Below are positions 32,152 through 38,008 of a stretch of 38,008 bases of DNA, piece after piece (position 1 is the stretch's first letter; every line of letters begins with the position of its first letter). The translations under genes were made by a program, and so were the position numbers. This DNA comes from Ruminococcus sp. (GTDB lineage: Bacteria; Bacillota; Clostridia; Oscillospirales; Ruminococcaceae), in NCBI GenBank assembly GCA_017960805.1, contig JAGCYM010000083.1, positions 1 to 38,008 on the forward strand, read 5' to 3'. The notes under the pieces are model-generated. The model did not search any database and was not told where the DNA came from. It saw nothing but the letters and a program-made list of their open reading frames with translations.

Positions 32152-32820
32152 TTATCCGTAAATACGGCAAGTGGCATATTTTGAGAATGCTCCCTCACGC
32201 CTGTTTTCGAGAGACACTGCATCTCTGATTATATCTGGTAGGAAGTTGTCCCACTTGACTTCAAGTATTATTGAGTCAGATACTGGGACGGTAATACAAT
32301 CATTTCTAAGGAAATCAGTACATCTCATCCCACTTCGAACATTGTAGTCAAGTGTAACACGGACATTACCGGCTGGGAAGATAAATGGTTCACGCGTATA
32401 ATCTACTATTGTTTTGGGAGATATTCCTTCTGTGATCATTTTTGAGTATAGTTCTCTTATAAGCGGCTGTTCGGAAGCGAGCATCCAATCAATATCTCCA
32501 TCAACAATTTTTTGTGCTTGTTGAGCAGTCAGTGAGGCACTTTGTTTGTTACCAAGTTGATCAAACTTGCTCTTCTTTTCTAGATGGATTACTGATGTAT
32601 CTCCGTTATAGTATCTAATCCGATATTTCTCACGTATAGATAATCCATTTATTTTCTCCATGAGCACTTTATCTGATAGATTATCAAAGTAAAGGCTTCG
32701 GATCAGGTACTTTCCATTTATTGCATGAGGATCTGGATAAGCAACTGCCGCTAGTCTTTGTCGGATTATTAGAAGATCAGAATAGTTTATCTCATGTTTT
32801 ATCTCATGTCTGAGATCCAT
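32152..32820 (-). CDS. VTC-domain (polyphosphate polymerase-type) protein
   Basis: A 222-residue protein made up of one VTC domain, the tunnel-fold catalytic domain of the eukaryotic vacuolar transporter chaperone that makes polyphosphate from ATP. Visible tunnel residues are the basic/acidic strand pairs YLIRSLYFDN, REKYRIRYYNG, VIHLEKKSK, IVDYTREPF and SIILEVKWD, and the final KYATCRI. No SPX or membrane segments are attached; the adjacent DUF4956 protein may supply the membrane part. It is first in the operon, with AGAGGTG upstream of the ATG. A TATAAT-like -10 lies at about 32864-32869 (minus strand) with no good -35. Polyphosphate synthesis is inferred from the family and not proven for bacterial members like this. 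Confidence 0.88.
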   Translation of the reverse strand: MDLRHEIKHEINYSDLLIIRQRLAAVAYPDPHAINGKYLIRSLYFDNLSDKVLMEKINGLSIREKYRIRYYNGDTSVIHLEKKSKFDQLGNKQSASLTAQQAQKIVDGDIDWMLASEQPLIRELYSKMITEGISPKTIVDYTREPFIFPAGNVRVTLDYNVRSGMRCTDFLRNDCITVPVSDSIILEVKWDNFLPDIIRDAVSLENRREGAFSKYATCRIYG

Positions 32821-33029
32821 ATTTTCACCTCTTTCCTGTTGTTTTTTTCATTTGAATTACAATTGTATTATAAGGGATCTTCCTTTATTAAAGCTTAAAT
32901 CAAAGTGAAAAGCGAGTAAAATATATGATAATTAAATGAAAAATTGTGTTAAGATAAGTTACTTCTGATTCATATTTTTTTCTGTGAAATTATAAATTCT
33001 AAATAGCAATTATTAGTGTGGATTGATGC

Positions 33030-33058
33030 TTGGTTATAATCTTGATTTGTGATATAAT
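33030..33058 (+). promoter_or_regulatory. Promoter of the ECF sigma factor operon
   Basis: TTGGTT (33030-33035), 17 bp, TATAAT (33053-33058). This is a housekeeping-type promoter; no obvious separate ECF-type promoter was recognised. The remainder of the gap 32821-33131 is AT-rich and otherwise empty. Confidence 0.72.
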
Positions 33059-33131
33059 ACCATAAGTATCTAGTAAAAAAGTGAACCGATAGATTAGTTG
33101 TGACAATATAATTATGAAGGGTGGTGAGAGC

Positions 33132-33653
33132 TTGACGACGGAAGAATTTGAAAGGTTACTTGAAATATACGGGAATGATATATATAGTTTTTGTTTGAAT
33201 ATCATGCATAACCGTGCAAATGCTGAAGACTTGTATCAAGATACAGTACTTACAGCATTTAGGAAAGCAGACCAAATAGACCTTTCGGAAAATCCAAGGT
33301 CATACCTCATTTCTGTTGCTGTAAAGCTTTCCCACAATTATTTCCGCAAAGAAAAGAGAAGGAATGAGAGAACCGCATCATCGTCTCCGGAAGAGATAGA
33401 TAACATTTCTGACAACACTGACGTTCAGTCTGATGTTGAAGAATCTGCACTAGAATCTGCGCTTAGGAAAGTAGTTTCAGAGCTTGATTGGAAATATCGC
33501 ATTCCTGTAGTGCTGTACTATTTTGATGAACAGGATCTTGCATATATTTCCGGAATAATGAAAATACCGAAGGGAACAGTAAAAAGTCGGTTACACAAAG
33601 CGAGAGAAATAATTGCTGAGAAGCTGAAACAGGAGGGGTACGAAAATGGATGA
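33132..33653 (+). CDS. ECF-type RNA polymerase sigma factor
   Basis: A 173-residue sigma-70 family protein with only regions 2 and 4. Region 2 (about 5-75) has YGNDIYSFCLNIMHNRANAE, DLYQDTVLTAF and PRSYLISVAVK. A Ser/Glu/Asp-rich linker (about 82-112) precedes region 4 (about 115-168) with IPVVLYYFDEQDLAYISGI and IPKGTVKSRLHKARE. ECF factors direct envelope-stress or signalling regulons and are held by membrane anti-sigma factors. The TTG at 33132 is preferred: AGGGTGGTGAG lies ahead of it, while the ATG at 33114 has no ribosome binding site. Its end overlaps the next gene by 8 bases. Confidence 0.88.
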   Translation: MTTEEFERLLEIYGNDIYSFCLNIMHNRANAEDLYQDTVLTAFRKADQIDLSENPRSYLISVAVKLSHNYFRKEKRRNERTASSSPEEIDNISDNTDVQSDVEESALESALRKVVSELDWKYRIPVVLYYFDEQDLAYISGIMKIPKGTVKSRLHKAREIIAEKLKQEGYENG

Positions 33654-33954
33654 TTATATTTTAGCGGATATTTTTAAAGAGAAAAGTGAAGTCCCAGAAG
33701 AACTTAAAAGACGTATACATAAAGAATTGATTAAACAGGAAAAAAAGATAATGATTCGAAATGTTGTGGTCGCATTATTTGCAGTTTTTGTAATTTCATT
33801 CTTTATTATCACTTTTGTTGTTGTTTTCTTCAATGACATCATCACGATACTGTGTACTGCTATTTTACTAGTAGTTTACGCTTTGATGGCTGTATTACTT
33901 GCTGGTGTGATTTGGAAAATGGAAATAATGAATATTCAGAAAGGAATCTTGTGA
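33646..33954 (+). CDS. Small two-helix membrane protein, candidate anti-sigma factor
   Basis: A 102-residue protein translated in overlap with the ECF sigma gene, with GAGGGG upstream of the ATG. Residues 1-36 are charged and probably cytoplasmic, with VPEELKRRIHKELIK, a pattern also seen in anti-sigma N-termini. Two strongly hydrophobic helices follow (about 37-62 and 66-92), and a short tail. There is no zinc-binding HxxxCxxC motif, so it is not a classical ZAS anti-sigma. The role is inferred from position and topology, and the family is not recognised. Confidence 0.7.
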   Translation: MDDYILADIFKEKSEVPEELKRRIHKELIKQEKKIMIRNVVVALFAVFVISFFIITFVVVFFNDIITILCTAILLVVYALMAVLLAGVIWKMEIMNIQKGIL

Positions 33955-33955
33955 T

Positions 33956-34579
33956 ATGACGCCTATGTTATTTTGTATACTTGCAGTGATCACTATAATA
34001 TCTATCCTGTCTTTATATGTTTTCCTTTGCCTATTTGTTTATGCTGATGCATCTGTTAATAGTGATAAGCCCATACGTTGGTTGTTGATAACATTGTTAA
34101 CGCCCAACATGTTTGGGTTCCTTATTTACATTCTGGTAGGAAGGAATAAAGACCGGAAATCTGTACGAAGGTTTAAGCTACCAGCTGTTGTAAGTGCATT
34201 TGTTGCGGTGATATCAACAACAGTTTTTTTAGGATCCGTGCTTTTTTCAAATGATATTCCTGTTATAAATAATGTATCGATTGGAATGGTAAATAACAAT
34301 ATTGGTTCTCAATGGACTGTTGAGTATAAATCCTCAGGTGAAACACTTGAAAGAACTATTTCTTTGACCGATAATGAACTTAAAAATTTTTCTGTTGAAG
34401 CGAGTTGCGATGATGGAGAATTATATTTGCTCATGATTCAGGGGAAAAATGCAAAAGTAATTGATCTGAAGAATTATTCGAAAGAAGAATTACAACTTGA
34501 TGGCTTTGATGCAGGCAAAGTGAAGTTATCACTTTATAATGAATCTGCAAAGAATGCTAAGATTAAAATAGACTGGTAA
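33956..34579 (+). CDS. Three-helix membrane protein with extracytoplasmic domain
   Basis: A 207-residue protein starting 1 base after the previous stop. The first two helices (about 5-30 and 40-62) with PIRWLLITLLTPNMFGFLIY and VGRNKD resemble the N-terminal PLDc_N-type hairpin found in many Gram-positive membrane proteins. A third helix (about 78-98) leads to an outside domain of about 110 residues (SIGMVNNNIGSQWTVEY onward), predicted to be beta-rich. As the last gene of the ECF operon it could act as sensor or co-regulator. I do not recognise the outside domain. Confidence 0.72.
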   Translation: MTPMLFCILAVITIISILSLYVFLCLFVYADASVNSDKPIRWLLITLLTPNMFGFLIYILVGRNKDRKSVRRFKLPAVVSAFVAVISTTVFLGSVLFSNDIPVINNVSIGMVNNNIGSQWTVEYKSSGETLERTISLTDNELKNFSVEASCDDGELYLLMIQGKNAKVIDLKNYSKEELQLDGFDAGKVKLSLYNESAKNAKIKIDW

Positions 34580-34587
34580 GTAGTTCG

Positions 34588-34616
34588 CAGCCCTGCCTTT
34601 AGTATAGGCAGGGCTG
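34588..34616 (+). other. Strong hairpin after the ECF operon
   Basis: CAGCCCTGCC/GGCAGGGCTG, a perfect 10-bp stem with a 9-nt loop. The following TGAAAAATG is not a U-tract, so it is a processing or stability hairpin or a Rho-type pause. Confidence 0.55.
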
Positions 34617-34686
34617 TGAAAAATGCTGTCGAGTAATTGTTGATAAGGTATAGGAAACGTATTTGGATAGAGTTAGAAAAAATAAA

Positions 34687-34718
34687 GCCTCGCAAGTAAA
34701 ACTTGCGAGGCGATTTTT
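34687..34718 (+). terminator. Terminator downstream of the ECF operon
   Basis: A perfect 10-bp stem GCCTCGCAAG/CTTGCGAGGC with a 5-nt loop, then GATTTTTTG. Confidence 0.88.
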
Positions 34719-34726
34719 TGTATAGT

Positions 34727-34867
34727 CCCCAATAGGGGTGAAATTATCTCTTTGAGAACTTTTTCAATGTCCTAAGTGCTGTGTTTATGGCATTTCTAGG
34801 ACGAGTTGCTGTTTACCTGCTGCGTACGGTAGAAAGCTCAGGGCTACTGTGCGAGGCTGTTAGCAAC
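34727..34867. other. Unexplained structured noncoding stretch
   Basis: A GC-richer stretch with no reading frame and several pairings on the plus strand: CCCC/GGGG at 34727-34738; GTCCTA (34769-34774) with TAGGAC (34797-34802), enclosing TGC/GCA; and GTTGCT (34805-34810) with AGCAAC (34862-34867), enclosing TACC/GGTA (34814-34831). The multibranched shape, ending AGCAACGAAAG, recalls transposon-associated guide RNAs or a transposon end, but I cannot match a family. No transposase gene is present beside it. Up to 34923 nothing else is seen. Confidence 0.4.
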
Positions 34868-34923
34868 GAAAGTTTATAATATGACGATCTTGCCTGCTAT
34901 ATTACTTCCACCAATTTGAATAT

Positions 34924-36105
34924 CTATCGATACTTATTTCGAATATAGAACACTGAAATTACTAAAATGATAGGAAAACCTATACCTGCCAATACTCCTG
35001 CCTGCAAATTATTAGCCGCTTTTTCAGATATACTTCCAATAATAGCAGGGCCCATTGCTCCCCCTAAATCTCCTGCGAGCGCTAGAAGTGCAAACATTGC
35101 TGTACCTCCAGTTGGAAGTATCTGTGATGATATACTAATTGAACCTGGCCACATTATACCTGCAGAAAATCCGCATAATGCACATCCAATCAATCCAACC
35201 CATGGTATATTTGCCAGTCCGGCAACCAGATAACACATAAGGCACATTACTCCGGATGCCATCATGAAAATTGTCAGATCAACTTTTTCACCGAACTTTC
35301 CATAAAGAAGTCTACTGATTCCCATGCACACTGCAAATCCGCAGGGTCCAGCCAAATCTCCAACTGTTTTGGAAACATGTAGTGCTGATTCAGCATAGGC
35401 GGATGCCCACTGTCCCATCGCTATCTCTGAAGAACCTGCGCAGATCATGAGTATAATAAAAATCCAAAATGCTTTTGTTTTCAACAGTTGGGGCATTGTC
35501 ATGCTCTTACCATCTTCTACCAGTGGTTCGATTGGACAGGTTGCAAAATTGAAAATGTTATAAAGCGGAATGACCGACCATATAAGTGCCATTATTCTCC
35601 ATTTTTCTATACCAAAAACCGTAAAGAAGGCTGTGGAGCCCAAGACAACTCCAACCCATCCCCAGCAATAAAAGGAATGAAGAAGACTCATCATTGTATC
35701 CTTATTTTCAAATGGACATGCTTCTACAATTGGACTTACCAGCACTTCTGTCAATCCACTTCCAACAGCATATATAAATACACACACAAGGATTCCCCCA
35801 AATGGTACTGACAATAAGTCAGGTAATACAGCAAGTCCTGCAAGTCCTAATCCTGACGTAATCTCTGCAGCTATTACGCATACTCTGTAACCCAGTTTAT
35901 CTACTATACCTGCACATAAAAAATCAACTACAAGCTGTGTAACAAAGAAAACTGTTGAAATAGCAGCCAGCTTTCCAAATGATATATTGTATGTATTATG
36001 AAATGTTATAAACAATAGCGGTACAAAATTAGCGCAGATGGCCTGTGTTACAAATCCCAGATAGCATGCAAGCTGTGTTTTTTTATAATTCTTTTCTACT
36101 TCCAT
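34924..36105 (-). CDS. MFS transporter (FucP/sugar-type)
   Basis: A 393-residue major facilitator with about 12 hydrophobic helices. Family marks are the loop 2-3 signature (VDKLGYRVCV) and the equivalent in the second half (LYGKFGEKVDL), with a conserved acidic residue pattern in the helix WVGVVLGSTAFF region. The HSFYCWGWVGVVLG segment is seen in MFS members related to fucose/glucose permeases. The GGGGAATAAAA site precedes the ATG, 2 bases after the DUF1349 stop, so the two are translated together. Together with DUF1349 and the divergent AraC regulator this suggests import of a sugar or glycoside, but the substrate is not deducible. Confidence 0.85.
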   Translation of the reverse strand: MEVEKNYKKTQLACYLGFVTQAICANFVPLLFITFHNTYNISFGKLAAISTVFFVTQLVVDFLCAGIVDKLGYRVCVIAAEITSGLGLAGLAVLPDLLSVPFGGILVCVFIYAVGSGLTEVLVSPIVEACPFENKDTMMSLLHSFYCWGWVGVVLGSTAFFTVFGIEKWRIMALIWSVIPLYNIFNFATCPIEPLVEDGKSMTMPQLLKTKAFWIFIILMICAGSSEIAMGQWASAYAESALHVSKTVGDLAGPCGFAVCMGISRLLYGKFGEKVDLTIFMMASGVMCLMCYLVAGLANIPWVGLIGCALCGFSAGIMWPGSISISSQILPTGGTAMFALLALAGDLGGAMGPAIIGSISEKAANNLQAGVLAGIGFPIILVISVFYIRNKYR

Positions 36106-36107
36106 TT

Positions 36108-36707
36108 TTATTCCCCGGCCCTGATATTTTTTACCGTTTTGCTTTCAATAGAAAGATTCTCGTATATTCTGTCTCCACCTTGGCCTGTAGGTTCCTGAGC
36201 AAGTAAACCTACTTTCACAGACTCAGCATCTTTCATTAAGAAATATCTTGTCATGTGGAAATGCACTCCATCTAGGGAGTAATGAAAAGAAAATGCTCTG
36301 CCCACGCGACAAACTCTAAGATATGCAAAATTCTGTCCTTCAATATCGCATCCATTAGCATCATCGGATTCACCATCTTTAGTTACAACACTTACAGCAG
36401 CGTGTGTTCCAAAGTCAGTAAGTTCAAAACAGCATTTAGCCCAGTTGTCCATATCCTGCATAACCATTACAGATGCAGAATCATAAGTTTCCTTAAAATC
36501 ATGAGATACCTTTATATTAAGAACGAAGTCGCCATTAACATCTGTGTAGAAATATGGAGCATTACAAAGTGATTCAGGAAGAATTCCTTCTTCACTTGTT
36601 GTACTTCCACCACAGAAGAAATCTTTCAAAGCCGGTGCTTTTATTGTAACCTTATTCTCTTCAATTTTTATCTCACCTTTATTGATCCATTTAAAATTAT
36701 CAAACAT
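36108..36707 (-). CDS. DUF1349 protein (concanavalin A-like lectin/glucanase fold)
   Basis: A 199-residue cytoplasmic protein of the DUF1349 family, a jelly-roll related to the C-terminal domain of family 43 beta-xylosidases. Typical segments are APYFYTDVNGDFVLNIKVS, then ASVMVMQDMDNWAKCCFEL and VGLLAQEPTGQGG. The function is unproven; sugar binding is inferred. The ATG at 36707 is preceded by AGGAGG with 9-nt spacing; the GTG at 36713 would be too close to it. It is first in an operon with the MFS gene. Two direct copies of TTTTTGTTAGT (36724-36734 and 36738-36748) lie just upstream in the leader, candidates for regulator binding. Confidence 0.85.
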   Translation of the reverse strand: MFDNFKWINKGEIKIEENKVTIKAPALKDFFCGGSTTSEEGILPESLCNAPYFYTDVNGDFVLNIKVSHDFKETYDSASVMVMQDMDNWAKCCFELTDFGTHAAVSVVTKDGESDDANGCDIEGQNFAYLRVCRVGRAFSFHYSLDGVHFHMTRYFLMKDAESVKVGLLAQEPTGQGGDRIYENLSIESKTVKNIRAGE

Positions 36708-36723
36708 AATCACCAGCCTCCTA

Positions 36724-36748
36724 TTTTTGTTAGTGCTTTTTTGTTAGT
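36724..36748. promoter_or_regulatory. Direct repeats, candidate AraC operator
   Basis: TTTTTGTTAGT occurs twice, 14 bp apart, between the DUF1349 ribosome binding site and its -10 box. AraC-type regulators often bind direct repeats. The position, downstream of the inferred transcription start (about 36759), would fit repression better than activation. Confidence 0.45.
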
Positions 36749-36760
36749 CGAAAGAAATTA

Positions 36761-36789
36761 TTGTAATTATATCGTATTGTTAATATAAT
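36761..36789 (+). promoter_or_regulatory. Overlapping divergent promoters of the AraC and DUF1349 genes
   Basis: Plus strand: TTGTAA (36761-36766), 17 bp, TATAAT (36784-36789) toward araC. Minus strand: TATAAT (36771-36766) toward DUF1349, with a poor -35 (CTTTTA, 36794-36789), as expected for an activator-dependent promoter. The two overlap physically. Confidence 0.6.
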
Positions 36790-36841
36790 AAAAGGAATAA
36801 AATGATCAAATAGTATAGCTATATCTCCAAGAGGAATAATT

Positions 36842-37744
36842 ATGGCACTCTCATCATGTATATCATTATCAAAACAAGCAACTCCATTCAATATAGATGA
36901 AACTGGAACCCATGGAACTGTAGAGTTTCCAGTTGCCATATATAGAGATGATATCACCGAAGATTTTGTCAACTGGCACTGGCACGCTGAAATTGAGATA
37001 GGCCATGTCGAAAAGGGCGTTATTCTTTTAGAATGCGGTAACAGAAAATATATACTTTCAGAAGGAGACTTATTTTTCATAAATACCAATGTTTTGCATT
37101 CCATGCGTAATCATAACCCCGTCAATGCAGCAATTTTTAAATCTGTCATATTTGACAGCTCTGTTATAAGCAGCAATACAGAAAGTATTTATTATAAAAA
37201 GTATTTACATCCTATCATCCATAGCGCAAGTATTAGAGATTTTATACTGAAGTCAGATTCCATATTCTTTTGCAAATTGGACAATATTATCAAAACTGTA
37301 TGGGAAATAATAAATCATGAACCAGAGGATTACGAGATATCAGTCAGAAATGAATTATCTGATTTTTTTGCTGTACTAAATCATATGAATCTAACAGAAA
37401 GTATGCTTAACCACACAGTAAATCCACTGTTAGAGGAGCGCGTACAGATAATCCTAAACTACATCCATTCAAACTATTCTAAAAATATAACGTTAGATGA
37501 CCTGGCTAATGCTGCAAATGTTAGTAAAAGTGAAGTTCTTAGGTGCTTTAAGTCAATTATCAATATTTCACCAATTAAATATCTTAAGAATTTCAGATTG
37601 CAAAATGCGGCATATATGCTTAAAAGCAGCACTTACTCAGTTCAAACAATTTATGAGTTATGTGGATTTGATAACAACAGTTATTTCTCTAAATCATTTA
37701 AGGAACTGTTCCACTGTTCACCTCGTGAATACCGTAATAATTAA
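36842..37744 (+). CDS. AraC-family transcriptional regulator with cupin sensor
   Basis: A 300-residue regulator. The N-terminal cupin (about 25-130) has WHWHAEIEIGHVEKG and LSEGDLFFINTNVLH, the common sugar-sensing pocket motifs. The C-terminal two-helix-turn-helix AraC domain (about 200-298) has ITLDDLANAANVSKSEVLRC and YELCGFDNNSYFSKSFKE, ending HCSPREYRNN. GAGGAATAATT precedes the ATG. It is divergent from the DUF1349-MFS operon and probably controls it. Codon use is AT-rich compared with the core genes around it, similar to the two divergent genes, which hints at joint acquisition. Confidence 0.92.
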   Translation: MALSSCISLSKQATPFNIDETGTHGTVEFPVAIYRDDITEDFVNWHWHAEIEIGHVEKGVILLECGNRKYILSEGDLFFINTNVLHSMRNHNPVNAAIFKSVIFDSSVISSNTESIYYKKYLHPIIHSASIRDFILKSDSIFFCKLDNIIKTVWEIINHEPEDYEISVRNELSDFFAVLNHMNLTESMLNHTVNPLLEERVQIILNYIHSNYSKNITLDDLANAANVSKSEVLRCFKSIINISPIKYLKNFRLQNAAYMLKSSTYSVQTIYELCGFDNNSYFSKSFKELFHCSPREYRNN

Positions 37745-37809
37745 GAACAAGGCAACGATGAAGATTTAGAACGGCCGTAGAATATCTGAACTACTTGATT
37801 AATATAAGA

Positions 37810-37836
37810 AACCCCCCAGATAAAATCTGGGGGGTT
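37810..37836. terminator. Terminator of rpsI (convergent with araC)
   Basis: A perfect 11-bp stem AACCCCCCAGA/TCTGGGGGGTT with a 5-nt loop. The minus strand continues TCTTATATT. On the plus strand there is no U-tract, so it mainly serves rpsI. Confidence 0.82.
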
Positions 37837-37858
37837 CGAATCTGCATCTGCAGAATGA

Positions 37859-38008
37859 TTATCTCTTGCTGAACTGAGGTGCGCGACGTGCAGCCTTGAG
37901 ACCGTACTTCTTTCTTTCCTTCATTCTTGGATCACGAGTGAGGAATCCGGCCTTCTTGAGAGTTGGACGAAGTTCAGCATCAAACTCGAGAAGAGCTCTG
38001 GAAACACC
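37859..38008 (-). CDS. rpsI: 30S ribosomal protein S9, C-terminal part
   Basis: The last 49 residues of S9 are coded on the minus strand and run off the window end. [20 protein letters not shown] and [18 protein letters not shown], ending in the conserved QFSKR tail that reaches the ribosomal P site, are diagnostic. It is not covered by any longer open frame in the window because the start lies beyond 38008. rplM is expected just upstream of it by usual gene order. Confidence 0.96.
   Translation of the reverse strand, partial: GVSRALLEFDAELRPTLKKAGFLTRDPRMKERKKYGLKAARRAPQFSKR

Noticed and set aside
33114-33131. ATG 33114 as start of the ECF sigma factor
   Set aside because: No Shine-Dalgarno site precedes it, whereas AGGGTGGTGAG precedes TTG 33132; kept only as an alternative.

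Overview
The window looks like a chromosomal segment of a cellulolytic, low-to-mid GC Firmicute of the Ruminococcus type (Oscillospiraceae). The main evidence is a large secreted GH5 - CBM - CE3-type esterase - dockerin enzyme with a polythreonine linker, the style of R. flavefaciens-like cellulosomes. Gram-positive-type strong Shine-Dalgarno sites, consensus sigma-A promoters and the ylxM-ffh-rpsP-khpA gene order agree with this. The species cannot be fixed from the sequence alone.

Layout. (1) 1-202: 3' end of an IS200/IS605-type tnpB gene and the element's right end, abutting a small flavin/PNPOx-family gene. (2) 731-4494, minus: citrate synthase, zinc-ribbon DUF805 membrane protein, nucleoside deaminase and aldose 1-epimerase, all in one direction. 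(3) 4797-8416, plus: a heterodimeric ABC exporter pair, followed by two lipoproteins facing each other (8574-10205). (4) 10549-16299: a TetR regulator divergent from an MMPL/RND-type exporter, which carries a 1-base frameshift, and a huge heptad-repeat surface protein. Three copies of a 13-bp operator lie between the two divergent consensus promoters. (5) 16394-22563, minus: the cellulosomal enzyme, phosphatidylserine synthase-like pssA, and polyphosphate kinase ppk1 with unusual lysine-rich segments. (6) 22785-25408, plus: ylxM, ffh, a small membrane protein, rpsP and khpA, then a structured terminator-like element instead of the usual rimM. (7) 25657-28997: LysR regulator, Nudix hydrolase and aspartate kinase. 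(8) 29099-32820, minus: a compact operon VTC-domain protein - DUF4956 membrane protein - CotH-family kinase with Phe-Asp-Pro/Gly-rich repeats. (9) 33132-34579, plus: ECF sigma factor with two membrane proteins. (10) 34727-36707: an unexplained structured noncoding stretch, then an MFS transporter and a DUF1349 lectin-like protein, divergent from an AraC regulator. (11) 37859-end: the C-terminus of ribosomal protein S9.

How genes work together. The TetR cluster reads as a locally autoregulated export and surface system. The VTC/DUF4956/CotH operon is the best candidate for a little-described system: a predicted membrane polyphosphate-type polymerase next to a predicted extracytoplasmic kinase. 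The same window also carries the conventional polyphosphate kinase. The ECF trio looks like a self-contained envelope-sensing unit. The AraC/DUF1349/MFS trio looks like a sugar-related uptake cassette.

Consensus promoters (about -35/17 bp/-10) could be read directly for most transcription units. They were used, with Shine-Dalgarno sites, to correct start codons, notably for citrate synthase, the MMPL gene and the Nudix gene. No tRNA, rRNA or CRISPR array was seen.
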